Assembly (NCBI GenBank): GCA_002914805.1
Contig: JXTB01000101.1
Span: 694,640-758,639, forward strand
Reading direction: 5' to 3'
DNA from: Parasponia andersonii
Lineage: Eukaryota; Streptophyta; Magnoliopsida; Rosales; Cannabaceae
DNA length: 64,000 nt
Of this stretch, positions 44,137 through 56,037 are shown piece by piece. The translations under genes were made by a program, and so were the position numbers. The notes under the pieces were generated by a model, which did no database searches, had not been told where the DNA came from, and saw only the letters and a program-made list of their open reading frames with translations. How positions within the stretch are numbered: the first letter of the stretch is position 1; the number at the start of each line of letters is the position of its first letter.

Positions 44137-46397
44137 GGATAATTTGAAGTAAAAATCCTTAATTACTTTTAGCACCTTTGGTATTTAGGTCCCTAACCTT
44201 TAATTTTTAGTATTTAAATCCCTAACCTCCTCAAATGCTTGCACCCGTTAGTCTCCATGGCCATTTCTATTTATATCCTTTGTTAAAAGCCACATGTTTC
44301 ACACGTGACCATTTTAGGAAGGATACTTGAAGGGAAAAAAAAAAAAAAATACAATTTCCCTTCATTCTCACGTCTGTTGTCCTTGCTATTTGGTTTCCAG
44401 TTATTTTTTCTCACTTTGACTTTAAAAAATGGAGGGCAAAATTTGCTTCGGTGGTAGTGAACATGTCTACCCATGTTTTATTTAATATACATTAGCACAG
44501 AAAATCAAGATTTTAATATCCACCATGTTGAGAAATCTACTAAGTCAAATAAACAAAAAAATAATAATAAACAAACAAAACTAAACCATAAAAAAAATGA
44601 TTTGCCATAATCAGGTAGTTCATCATCCACACTAGTTATTCTTCTTCTCCGTTTTTTTAGACTTAATATATACAAATTAAAGAGTACAGAACATACCAAA
44701 GTAATAGAGACCGAAACAAAACTCAAAGAAGGGGGAAAAATATAATTCTAAAAAAAAACTCAAAATCTTCAATGAAACCTGGAAAGAAGAAGACGAAGAT
44801 TCGAGAAGATTCATGAAGAACCGTTAGATTTTTCAGCGGGAGACTGTTGGAGCGGTTTCACATCAGTCGTCCACGTGTCATGAACTGCTGACGCTGGATC
44901 ATCCAACTGTTCACGTGCCCTTGCTAATTCACAAATCTCTGAACTCCAAGCAGGATCGAAGAGGCGGGGGTGGCTACCTGCAAAGACTCTCCGATGCTTA
45001 AGTCAGTGGTTTTTCTTTGCGTTTTTGGTAGCAAGGAGAAAAATATATCAATTCATAAACTTATCTCTTTTTCGTGTTATCTTCTTTTTTTCTTCTGCTC
45101 TCAGACTGTCTTTTTTCTTTGTAAGTGTTCTTTTTGTACCAAAGAAAGCAACCTGCCTCCTTTGAGTGCGTAGCTTTCATATATGTAGTCCTCTGATCAC
45201 CAACAGTGTTCTTCCCCATCTTTTGAAAAGTAAGATAAAATATATTTTAGTACCTTTCACTCCCAGATCTTTTTAAACCATCATGGGCCGGGATTTCTGT
45301 GACCTCTTCTGTGCCATCGCCGCCTCCTATCGTTTCAATCCGTCAGGAGCGAGATTTGGGCACATCGCCGTTCTGTCAGGATGGCTTGTCCCTGCGCGTG
45401 CACCTACCCAGAAACGCATTAAATGCCCTGTCGAGGTCCGGAGCCGTGGGGCTGTCTTCCATTGCATCCAACTGAAGACCCTTGGGGCTTCTGATCCCTA
45501 CGATAGTTGAGGCGAGGGTCGCTGTTCCCAGACAGCAGACCCTTGGGGTCTGCAGACCCTTGGGGCTTCAAACCGCCAGCTGTCATGGACTCGAGGTCTG
45601 ACCGATTGAACCGTTTGGGATTAGCGATGGATTCCCTTAAATTCGGAAGACCCACATGCCGATGTCGGGATCACGTGCGATCCGCGTGACCTTTCTCACG
45701 GTTCGAGGCTTGGGAATGGGCCCCACAACTGCCCCCATTTCCCTAATTGATAGATTCATATCTGTCAAGTGGGGAAACTGTCTTCTTGCCCCTCCAATCT
45801 GCGGGGCGCACGTGGCCTCCGCCCTTTCCCGATGCGGCGATACGTCACCTTCCTCGTTTGTGAAATCTGTTCGAAATTTAAAATTCTTGACTGTTCGGTT
45901 TCCAGAAAAGCTTTCCAACTCCCCTTCTTTAAAAACCGCTACTGTGCTTATCGTGCTATCTTACCACGAATTCTTAACTACTCCGATTTCTCAACATCTC
46001 GAAATTTCGGCTTCCCTTTCTCCAAAAACTTTTATCTTCTCAGTTGTCTTTGAAACGATGGCTTCGAANTCTCTTCTGCGAATTTGAAAGGGAGCAACCG
46101 ATTTGGGGCGGCGGAGTCGGCTGGGTGGGGTTAGAGGAAGTCAGTAGGGAATAAGTTGTATATATTACAACAGGTGTGAGAATAAAGGGGAAATTGTGTT
46201 TTTTACTTCAAGTACCCCTCCTAAAATGATCACGTGTGAAACATATGGCTTTTAACAGAGAAAATAAACTGAAATAATTAAGGGGACTAACGGTGCAAGC
46301 ATTTGAGGAGATTAGGGATTTAAATACCAAAAATTAAAAGTTAGAAACCTAAATGCCAAAAGTGTTATAGGTTAAAAATTTTTGCTGCAAATTACCC
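44137..46397. mobile_element. Mutator-like element with long TIRs, carrying a Tat LTR fragment
   Basis: Inverted repeats of about 240 bp lie at 44137-44380 and 46166-46397. They share GGNTAATTTGNAGNAAAAAT at the tips, then TTTGG-ATTTAGG, TATTTAAATCCCTAA, CTCCTCAAATGCTTGCACC, GTTAAAAGCCA-ATGTTTCAC, ACGTGA-CATTTTAGGA and ACAATTTCCC. Flanking 9-mers GATTTTTAC and TATTTTTGT match at 6 of 9, which is compatible with an old 9-bp Mutator-type duplication. Between the TIRs lie about 460 bp of unassigned DNA on the left, then an inverted Tat LTR fragment, then a single N at 46069. No transposase is seen. Long TIRs plus 9-bp TSD suggest a non-autonomous MULE. Confidence 0.62.
44845..46068 (-). mobile_element. 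Tat-type LTR (inverted) with adjoining internal fragment
   Basis: 44845-45727 reads TGTTGGAGCGGTTTC ... CCCCACA, the inverted form of a Tat LTR whose ends match 14197-15012. Beyond it lie the inverted polypurine tract (about 45728-45745) and internal sequence corresponding to 13850-14196 of the first Tat element. The fragment stops at the N at 46069, exactly in the start of the antisense coding region (ATGGCTTCGAA). The rest of the element is absent. It is clearly diverged from the first Tat element and so is a separate insertion. Confidence 0.85.
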
Positions 46398-46848
46398 TAT
46401 TTTTGTTGAAGTGATATCTGCACTTTATTCAAGACGCTGTAGATAAGAAACATGTATAATAATATTAAAGTAATTGAAAATAGTTTACAAAGCGATGTTA
46501 AGGAGACTCCTGAGATAAATAAATCAGTACACTGATTTTTTATAAATATATATTAAACTGGTCTTAAAGCTACAAATTATTAATATATCATTAGCAATAG
46601 TAGCTGGAAAGCGATCTTCCAAAAAGCATTTCGCCCATTTAGCTAGTTCATGAGCTATATTATATTCCTAGTACGATCTTGGTACGAAGAACATGAAAAG
46701 AATTATCACAACCAAAGGTAGAACAGATAAAAAAAAAAATATATGCTTAGCACTAGGAACTTCAAGAAACCAGTTTCCAGTTGTTTAAAAACTGTTATCT
46801 CACTTACTGGGTTAGTTGAATGATTGAAGAAAATCAAAACATTATTTC
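46398..46848. other. Intergenic DNA
   Basis: No gene or classifiable repeat seen; AT-rich. Confidence 0.6.
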
Positions 46849-49234
46849 TATCACCGTCAGAAATCCAAAACCGTAACTTGTAGTAATTTTAAGTAAAAAT
46901 ATAATTAAATATTAAATTTACAAAATTCAAAAGAAATTAAATACTTAAAATTTTCATTTTAATCCTCAAAACATTATAAACAAACAGAAAACCTATAAAC
47001 TATTTTAATTTTCTCAAGAAAATATCCTCTTAAAAATTTTGAGGAATTCTAAAATTAATTCATTTAGAAACTTTTATTAATTAATAAATCTTAGTAAATT
47101 GAGTTTAATTTAAAATCTCAAGTCCAATTTCCAAAATAATTTACATAAAATCAATTGTATTTCCAAGTATTAAATTTTATAACAAAATCAGCCTCATAAA
47201 TCCACTTAGTAATTAAAATAAACTTAGCTACATATTTGAACAAGAAAAAATGAATCAAATAAGATATAAATACCCACCATGGAATAAGAACAAAATAAGA
47301 GACACAAGCTAAGCATCTTGTCTTACCATCGAGACTATTACCTCAAATACACAATTACTTGAAAGTAGGAGAAGGCAGAGGGTAAGTAAATGAATGCTCA
47401 GTAAAGATTCAATTAAAAATTTTTAACTAGAATAAAATACTTACTTTCAAGGTCTTGTATGATCAATACTAAAATACTCAAACATTTTTACAAAATCTAA
47501 TAAAAATTATCATCCAAAGGTTTAAATTTCCCCAAACCTTGTAAAACAACTTCTTAAAACAAAATTATTTTCCAAAGGGTCAAATATTTTAAACAATTAT
47601 AAATTATAGTCTCGAAACAAATTCATTATCCAAAAGTTCAAAAATTCCAAACTATTATAAAATATCACATTAAATGCAGTACATATCTATTCAAGTCAAA
47701 TACATAACAAGTAATATAATCAATGACATGTCTAAGCCACCAAAAACTGGTGACTATAAATATACAATATAGTGTGAGTCACCCAAATGGGTTAGTGTGA
47801 ATCACCTAAATAGGTGACTGTGCATGTCCTAGTTAGCTAAGTCGGTAACTGTGAGTGTGATATATAGTCCGAGTGCCCTAGATAGAGTACCGTAAAGCTG
47901 AGCACCCTGAAAAGATACCATAAGTCCGAGCACTTAATAGGGATACTGTGATCCATCAACCATGTAGGTGTAATAAATATATGCAATGCTATATGTATGA
48001 TAAGAATGAGAACGTGTACAATTTTCTACAAAATCATAAAATAGACCATGAAGTATTTTTAATTAACCAAATTTAGTTCTTAAAAAACTCAATTCTTTTT
48101 CAAATTAGATTTTATAAAAATTTCGACAGCACAACAATCTTTTTATCAAAACTAATAAAATCCAGATTTTGTAGAAAACCGTTTCAAAATGAGATAATTT
48201 GGCACGCCAACTAGTATGATGTACCTCCCAAGCAGCTTAAATATCAAATCATGTCAAAACAAGTATGAATTATATTTTTATCAATTATTTCATGAAATTC
48301 CATATTTATCCAAAATATGTAAAAATTCAAATTAAACCAAGTTTAAGATCAAGTAATTGAATCTTTACCTCAATCGAGAGACTAGATATCACTACGATGT
48401 TATTGAGAAAGTTTGACATCGTTTGACAGTCGTTTGGATAGTTGGGAGTTGTTTTCAAACTCTCGATCGTTTGGTTTGAAATATTGTCTTTCCAACGGGG
48501 CGTCGAAAGGAGAAACATGTATCTCCACTGAATTCTTATTACACAAATTAGCAAAGTTAGACTTATAACTTGACTAATTTGGGCTCAGGTCGAAACTCGA
48601 CTCCATTGTATGAAGAACGAGGCAAAATTAGAACCGTCTGATTTCAATTTTTGTGTCAATTATCAAACATAATCAATATATATTAAAATTCATGTTTTCA
48701 CAAGTATATCATAAAAATTAAGTTTATTTTACGTTCTAACAATTAGATTGAAGAATCATAACATAGAACTAAAAAGTTCAAAACTAACTAAAATGACAAA
48801 ACTCAATCCGGACAATATTAAATCAAGAGATATATACCACTAGAAAAGAGATTTATACCACTAGAAAGCTCGTGAGGAGACAAATCAAACACCACTGGTT
48901 TTGGGGTCAATCATCGCCGATGGCGACTTGTCTCTGCTGTCCATTTCACGTCTCGCCGGTAGCAGGAGCTTCCGATAGCTGTGAAACTTCGGTGGCCAGC
49001 TGCTGGGACGACGCCGGTTGGACACCAAGTAGTGGCGCTGCTCAACATCGGTCGAAGGGGCTCCAATAGTGAGCTGCAGCGACGTCGGATTCGTTCAAAG
49101 AGAGAAAAACGAACTAAGAGGGAGGAGAGATATATAATTATATAAATAATCTGTTTTCTTTTGTTATTTTTTGTGTTTTTTGTCTTGTTTTTGAAAAAGT
49201 ACTATAATACGCTCGTTAAAACTGAGGTATTACA
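46849..49234 (-). mobile_element. Solo LTR, Tekay-type (subfamily II), inverted, 2386 bp
   Basis: Read on the minus strand it starts TGTAATACCTCAG and ends GGATTTCTGACGGTGATA, close to the GGATTT-TGAGACA and GGATTT-GTGACA ends of the LTRs at 53176 and 61023. Shared blocks include AAATTACTA(A/C)AAGT near the end. Flanking pentamers ATTTC (46844-46848) and GTTTC (49235-49239) match at 4 of 5. A transversely repeated GTGACT/CACCTAAAT block lies at 47750-47960. No internal region is present. Confidence 0.72.
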
Positions 49235-51528
49235 GTTTCGAAACTAAAGGGACAATTCTTGAATTTAATAGTGGTCAGTTTTGAATTAATTTAAAATTAA
49301 AAATTAAAAATTATTAGTTCCCCCTAAAACTCCCCAGTCTCTTTATGTTTTCTCTCTAAACTATTGGGTATAGTACTGAAATACCAAATGTGTTCTTAAA
49401 ACAACATCCCTTGTGACCTTCACACGGGCATTTTTGTTTGAATTTTAACAATTAGTGATAGAATGGCGTTGATTGCTATATTTTTGTATTTAGGGGACTA
49501 ATTGCCCAAAAAAGAAAAAAAGAAAAAGAAAATGGCAAGTTTATTGCTACCACCTCGTCTACTCTCCGTATCCTTATTTTTGTGAACCTTTTTTATTACA
49601 AAAATAACCCTAAATAAAATTACTTTTTAATACTAAAACAATTTATAAAAATTTCTATCTACTCATTCTTTAAACAATTAGACAAAAAAGAAAGGAAAAA
49701 AACTCTTCACACCCTTTTCTTAAGCACAATTTATCTTGAAACTTAATTCTCTTATCAATTGCATAAGTGATTATAGCCTAAATAAATTATTTTATATAAT
49801 CATCAGAAAATACAAAAATAAAATCAGGGCATAAATTAGCATCCTAAACTTTAATAGCACCCAAAATTGATAAAGTCATAAATGCATAATCGAACAAACA
49901 AAATTTTCCAATCCCACCTGTTTTGCCTTTACTTTCTTAGCACCGAAATAGAGCTTACCTTTAAAAATCTAAAAATTTGAACCAGTAGATTACGAAACCG
50001 TAAATCAGTAGATCAAACACAAAATTATCCCATATCCTACATTAGATGCATAATATATCAGAAAAATCCTTTAAAAAAAATTGACGGATTTGAATCTACC
50101 ATGTAGAGAAATTATGTCCCAAACTTTACTTCAAAAACAATTCATACTTCAAAAACAATTCAAAATAACTCTATTCATTATTTGACATCTTTGTACAATT
50201 ATATAAGATTGGTTATGAGTATTTACAGCCAAGTTCAGCGTCTATAAAGGTCAATAAGAAGGTTTATACTCTGATTTGGGCAGAGCCTAGAGACGAATGT
50301 GAAAAGAGAGAGAAAAACATGATAGTGGAGGGTTGGAAGAGAAAGAAAGAATATGAGAGAGTGGGGACTGAGAAGAGAAGGAAAAAAATTAAATTAGGGG
50401 ATAATTTTGCAAAAAGTAAGGTACCAGTGTAGAAAGTAGTAGTTAGTTTTTAAATATTTTTTTTAAAAATATGTGGTTTTAAAAATAGGATGGAGAAAGT
50501 AGACAGAGGGTGTCAATAGATCAGTCCGAAAGAAAATCAGCAACCATATTGCCAATCTACGACATTCAGTGAGCAAATATGCCAAAAATCCAAACATCAA
50601 TTACCTCCATAAAAGCATCATATATAAGTAACTATTACAAATATATATATATTTATTTATTTATTGGATAGTTCTCAAATGGATATTTTTGTTTTTGCTA
50701 CATTATTCGTGAATAAATTTGACTAAGTTGAAAATGACCTGATCAAATGATAGTTAGATTAATCACACATACTTTCACATCTGTTTTTGATCCACCGTTA
50801 AGTAATTGCATATTCAAACTTTTTTTTTTCTTTTTTTTCTTTTCTAAGTTAAAAGGGTTACATGATAAGAAAAAACACGCAATCAAAATATATTAATATG
50901 ACTTTTCATATATTATAATAAAACTTACATAATCTATCAAACAATTTAGTATATATATATATATATATATATATATCCAAAGTTAATAAGATAAGCAACA
51001 AAAAGCAAAGAAGGAACAAACACCCAAATTACCTAAATTATCTAATTAATGGAATGAGATTGAAAAAGGAAAAAAAAATCTAACAGCATGGAATAATAAG
51101 AGGTAACGCACAATATATATACATTCATATATACTATAAATAATATTCTATATTTACTTAAGTATTATAAATACATATTAGATTTAAAATCAAATGAGTC
51201 AAATTAGAATATCATCAATTGATGATAAATATTGTGATAGTCATTGAAGGAGCACGATTTAATAAATATTGAATATGTAGCCCTATTAAAAGAAACCATG
51301 TGAAATATTTTTATTGTACTACGTCTTTTTTTTAATTAAATATTTAACGAAATCTTGATTTACAAGCAAATCTCTTTTTTCTTTCTTTGGAGGAATTGCT
51401 TTTGAATCACATTTGGCATTAATTTGCACATTTTAATGCAAAGGAAGGATTAGAATTGGTACCAATAGCAATGTACAGTTCACACATTTAAAGCTATTGC
51501 TTAGCGCATGTACAAAAGTCATCTCGTC

Positions 51529-51530
<2 letters not shown>
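49235..51530. other. AT-rich intergenic DNA
   Basis: I see no gene. Simple repeats include AAAGAAAAAGAAA at about 49515 and a (TA)n run at 50951-50975. A GA-rich stretch lies at 50300-50390. Confidence 0.6.

Positions 51531-51575
<45 letters not shown>
51531..51575. repeat. Microsatellite (TC)n(TA)n
   Basis: About 15 TC units run into about 7 TA units, 360 bp upstream of SPH gene 4. Confidence 0.9.
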
Positions 51576-51844
51576 TATATCTTACTAATTCAATTCACTG
51601 ATAAGAAAATAATGTGGATTCACTAATAATCACTACATTATTGGGATATGTTCCTTAAAAAAAATTCCATGTGAAAATGCAAAATTTTTGGTAATTATGA
51701 AATTAATCATTTTCTTGATTTTCACATTGTGGTGCATTAATTATATTCTTTCTCTAATTTTTGTGCCAATTGCCGTGTCAATTTTACTATTCTTGAAAAA
51801 AAAAAAAAAAAATGTCAAAACTACATACGTACTTCTCAAAACTC

Positions 51845-51851
51845 TATAAAA
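51845..51851 (+). promoter_or_regulatory. TATA box of SPH gene 4
   Basis: CTATAAAAAG lies about 90 bp before the ATG, with the AACTAAG leader motif at about 51890, 45 bp after the TATA box. The same TATA-to-motif order and spacing occurs at SPH gene 3 and the 5' relic. Confidence 0.7.
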
Positions 51852-51935
51852 AGCGGATCAAGAAGACGCGAATATGACAACCAAAGTCTAAACTAAGATA
51901 AGATAAAATCACAACAAAAATATTCGTCACAAAGC

Positions 51936-52415
51936 ATGACAACATTCAGTCCTAGTCCTCCTCCTCCTCGTCTTGGCCTAGCGGTCATTCCATTCCTTGT
52001 GTTCATGCTCTTTTCAACTCTATCCCAGACATGCGAAGGTAGAACGGGCGACTTTCCTGTTCCTGATCCACCGGAGGAACGTCATAACGAAGTTGCGATC
52101 ATAAACGGTTTGGGCTCGAACCAGGTACTAAACGTTCACTGCAAGTCCAAAAACGATGACCTCGGACTCCGAGTCCTCTCAACAAACAGCAATTTTAGTT
52201 TCACTTTCCACAGAAATTTCTGGGGCACCACTCTCTTCTTTTGCAGCTTTCAGTGGGGAAGCCAGTTCCATTGGTACGATGTCTACACACCAAATGGTCC
52301 TGATTGTAGAACACCTAATCCGTGCTGGTATAGTGTCATTCCTAATGGAACAATATGCCTTCTCAACCATCCCACAGAAAATGATTCTACATGCCTTCCA
52401 TGGAATCAATCGTGA
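51936..52415 (+). CDS. S-protein homologue (SPH gene 4), 159 aa
   Basis: A single-exon secreted protein. A proline-rich start (SPSPPPPR) precedes a signal anchor-like core (LGLAVIPFLVFMLFSTLS, 13-30), then QTCEG (31-35) and a short proline-rich acidic linker (FPVPDPPEERHNEV). The S1 domain carries VHCKSKNDDLG (67-77), FWGTTLFFCSFQWG (95-108), FHWYDVYTPN (111-120), PCWYSV and CLPWNQS at the end. Cysteines are at 33, 69, 103, 124, 130, 141 and 153. Possible N-glycosylation sites are NFS 86, NGT 137 and NDS 149. It is the most diverged copy: RKG in the linker is lost and GPCLF has become GTICLLN. The poly(A) signal AATAAA is at 52539. It looks intact. Its function is unknown, as for most SPH genes. 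Confidence 0.92.
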   Translation: MTTFSPSPPPPRLGLAVIPFLVFMLFSTLSQTCEGRTGDFPVPDPPEERHNEVAIINGLGSNQVLNVHCKSKNDDLGLRVLSTNSNFSFTFHRNFWGTTLFFCSFQWGSQFHWYDVYTPNGPDCRTPNPCWYSVIPNGTICLLNHPTENDSTCLPWNQS

Positions 52416-52538
52416 TTTTTATTACCTTAGAAATTAACAGTGTTACGTACGTAATGTGTATTGTGATGGTCATGTCATGCCGATCCTAGATCATTGTATT
52501 ACTCTTACGTTAATGTCTACTGTTACATTATTTTCAAT

Positions 52539-52544
52539 AATAAA
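52539..52544 (+). terminator. Poly(A) signal of SPH gene 4
   Basis: AATAAA, in AATAATAAATAAC, lies 124 bp after the stop codon. Confidence 0.55.
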
Positions 52545-52559
52545 TAACGTCTTCTTTTT

Positions 52560-53175
52560 TTGTTCTCTCTTTGATATCCTGACCTTGTTTATGTATAGAT
52601 ATACAAGTACATGTTTCATGCGTGAAAATTAGTCGTTATCAATTTCCGGGGCATTTCAACATCAGAACTAGTGGTTCTTCTTGTCGGAAATGACACGTCG
52701 CTTGAGTTTCAGTCTTTGTAGTGCAGCTCCAATATATATATATCATGCATAAAACGAATTTCATTCTCTTGCGAAAAGAAATTAAGTGAATTTGTTCTCT
52801 TGTTGATCTAGTGGAAAAATTGATTTATGTGTTCTGTTGTTTACAATGATGATGATGGTTGTCATATTATTGTCATTTTTATTTTTTTTTTGCTTGAAAC
52901 AGTGATGGTTGTCTCAATGTTTTATATCATTTATTTATTTTTTAGAAAGAGGGTCGTTAATTTGCATTCAAATCTTTAAATTTGGCAAGCTAAACATATT
53001 TTTAGTGCCTGAAAGATAAACTAAATCTTATTTTGCTTCCCAACTTTTAGAATGTCAAACTTTACAATTTTGTTATGGATCAAGGACCAAAATTACGAAT
53101 AATAATAATAATAATAATAAAAAGCATTACAATTTACAAGTTTGATTCCGTGGTTCTTAAAACATGATCACGTTT
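52560..53175. other. Intergenic DNA
   Basis: No gene seen. An (AAT)n microsatellite lies at 53098-53121. Confidence 0.6.
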
Positions 53176-55847
53176 TGTAAAAACCTAATTTTTAAAAAGG
53201 TAATAAAGTAATTTAAACTTAATGGCATTTTAGTAAATTATAATTTTTAGAATTAAAAACAAATTAATAATATTTTAATTAAGTGGTAGGAACTATTTTG
53301 AATTTTTTCCTCCTCTATTAATTTCTTCTTACCCCAAAATCTCTCTCTTTCTTTTTCTTTTCCTTTTTTCTTTTCTTCTTCTTTCTTCTTTTTTCTTCTT
53401 TTTCTTCATCGTAACCTTCACTCAAGAACCAGCTAACACTATATATGGCAAGCCCAAGCCTTCTCCGACTCTCAACGGCCGCTACTTTTTGGCAAATTAA
53501 CTCCAATAAGCCGATTTTGAGTTTTTTGAGCTATTTTACAAATTAATTTGTGGTATTTATATAATTATTTTTATGAAGTTGTTTTTATGGTCGTAAAAAT
53601 TTCATGAGGGAGGAAGAGAGAATTGACTAATAAATATGGTGGCGTTATATTAAAATGATATCTAATTAGAGAGAAATTTTAAATTAAAAAATATGATATT
53701 TTTCTAATTCGAAACAAAAGTGACATTTTTGTAAAACTAAATACTGTTAGACTAGAGTCTGTCGCTATTCAGATTTGGGCCTTGGCCGTGATTAAAAAAG
53801 TATTAATCTCTTAATTATTATTGCAACAATGACATTTTCTACAAATAATTAGAGAATTTGATATTTTTTAAAACATTTCCAAAGTAATATTTTCTAAAAT
53901 AATTTTTTCATAGTACTAATTTTTTTATATTTTTAAAAAGTGATATATCTGCAAATAATCCAAAAAATGATATTTTTCTAAATATTTTAGAAAAAGTGGA
54001 TATTTTTCGAATTATTTCCAAAAAGTGGTATTTATGAAATTCTTTGATTTGTGAGCTTAATTAAATCTAGGGACCTCGAAACTGAGTTCTGATTTCGAAT
54101 TTGGACTCAGTGAGGTAGAGGCATAAATTTTAATATAAAATACCACTATGTTTCATTGTAAAACGAGAATTAGAATTTTGTGACACAAAAATTGCACTAT
54201 TTTGCATGCCATAGACTGGTCCTACACCAGGACCTGTTTTTGATAAGGTATATATCTAACTTAGCATTTTTGGATGCTTTAAATTCAGTGGTGTCCTCCG
54301 TTTTTCTATTTAATTCTCCAGTGAAAAAGTCACATTTTTAAGTGGACTTACTAGAATCCGGAAACTGTTATTCGAACACATAAGTGACCAACAAGAGTTT
54401 TTTCGAGCGTCGTTAGCTTGGTAATACTACCATATCGAGACAGGGGTTTAATTATCTAATTTTATACATGATTTAATTTAAAATTTGCATTATGACTATT
54501 TTGTGAAAAATCGTGAATTAAACAATATTTTGATGAATTGTTAGAAAATCTTGGATTTATTCTGGAATTGGACTGTGTGACTCTATACATATTTATAAAA
54601 TCATGATTTTGGGGTGATTTAGAGAATTTCCTACCCAATATACAGTAAATTCCAGAATAATATCAAGCAGAATTTTAAAGCATTATTTAGTTATATTTTG
54701 CATGGTTATTACATGTATTTTGTTACATATTGTACATACTATAGGATTACACATGAGATATATCTTAGGTATCACGGTATTGTAGTAGGCGGACTAGTAC
54801 ACCCGCCTTCGGTGAGAGCCCACAAACCTGCGCGGGAGTTTTTCTGTTTACTCCCATTCGGTAGGTGTAAGTATTCAGTTGCCTCTCCGGTTTAGTAAGC
54901 TAGACACATGGGTGTCCCTACGATTTTCTAGAATAGTTATCAGGCAGAGAGTATTTAGTACATGTAGTACAAATTACTCTAGCTTGTGATGAGAGAGTAT
55001 AAGCTCATGGGATGAGTTGATTTATGATGTGTACAAATGTATATTTCTAGTTTTGGTTTTAAATATGTGACTACTCTGAATATTAATTATTTTATACTTA
55101 GTTTATAAATAGATTTTGGAAAAGGTATTAACCATGTAGGTTTAGTAAAATTGCATCCATTCAAAAAAGTAATTGAATTTCTACTGAGCATGTGAATGTT
55201 CAACCCCCTACTTCTCCCACTTTTAGGTGTATGTCTAATTAGAGCTATAATCTCGGTTGTCAATTGAGTTGCATAGTTTGTACAGACAGTTCTACTATAG
55301 ACCCCCGGTGGGTATTCGTATTTTGTTATCTTTCTTTCCTTATTCAACCCCCTACTTCTCCTGCTTTTAGGTGTATGTCTAATTAGAGCTATAATCTCAG
55401 TTGTCAATTGAGTTGCATAACTTGTACAGACAATTCTACTATAGACCCCCGGTGGGTATTCGTATTTTGTTATCTTTCTTTCCTTGTTCAGCTATATAGC
55501 CAGGATTAGTAAGTGGATGTATGAGGAAGATTTTGCTGTTAAATTGAGTATTTAAAACAATAAGTGATTTTATGTAATATATTTTGGATATTGAACTAAA
55601 TATTTTAGTTAAACTCAATTAATCAAAGTTTATGATTTCTCAACAAGTTCTAAAAGAGATAACTGAAAATTTTCTTATAAAATTTAAACTAATAAATATT
55701 TTAATGAATAAGGAATTTATAATGATTTGAGGATCAAAATAAAATTATCTAATGCCTGATTTCTCTTAAATTCTGTAAAATTTACATTTTATTATATTTT
55801 TATTTGAAATTACTAAAAATTACGGTTTTGGATTTTCGGTTGAGACA
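53176..55847 (+). mobile_element. Solo LTR, Tekay-type (subfamily II), 2672 bp, TSD CGTTT
   Basis: It begins TGTAAAAACC and ends TTTTCGGTTGAGACA. The flanking pentamers CGTTT at 53171-53175 and 55848-55852 are identical. The inner blocks follow the Tekay LTR plan (CACATGGGTGTCCC, then a ...GATGAGAG-GT-AAGCTCATG block) and match 61023-63576 over most of their length. No internal region is present. Degenerate short repeats of AGTGATATTTTTCTAAA type lie at 53830-54035. A 144-bp tandem duplication lies at 55201-55488. Confidence 0.9.
55201..55488 (+). repeat. 144-bp tandem duplication inside the solo LTR
   Basis: 55201-55344 and 55345-55488 are near-identical copies starting CAACCCCCTACTTCTCC and including GACCCCCGGTGGGTATTCG. 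The related LTR at 61023 has only one unit, so the duplication is specific to this copy. Confidence 0.92.
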
Positions 55848-55852
55848 CGTTT

Positions 55853-56037
55853 TTTGGTTAAACAATTGCTATGGTTTAATATAAACCTCATTTAGTCTTA
55901 AACTTTTGTTTTGTCACAAAGTCGACTACTTGTTTATATAGTCACAAAATAAAAATTTTGTAACTAAATTAACAACGTATATTGCTTTATTGAGAAATAA
56001 ATTTTTGTCGCAAAATAAAACACCTTTTAATTCAGAA
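55853..56037. other. Intergenic DNA with TAGTCACAA-type words
   Basis: GTCACAAAGTCG, TATAGTCACAAAAT and TTTTGTAACTAAATT recall the CACTA-like MITE at 25130. No ends are visible. Confidence 0.4.

Noticed and set aside
44505-44726. Minus-strand 73-codon frame in the Mutator-like element
   Set aside because: A hydrophobic low-complexity product with no recognisable family. A short exon-like piece is kept as a question in the findings, not as a gene.
45283-46053. Several open frames of 60-143 codons in the inverted Tat LTR
   Set aside because: They lie inside the LTR and adjoining non-coding region and overlap in several frames, typical of GC-richer LTR sequence.
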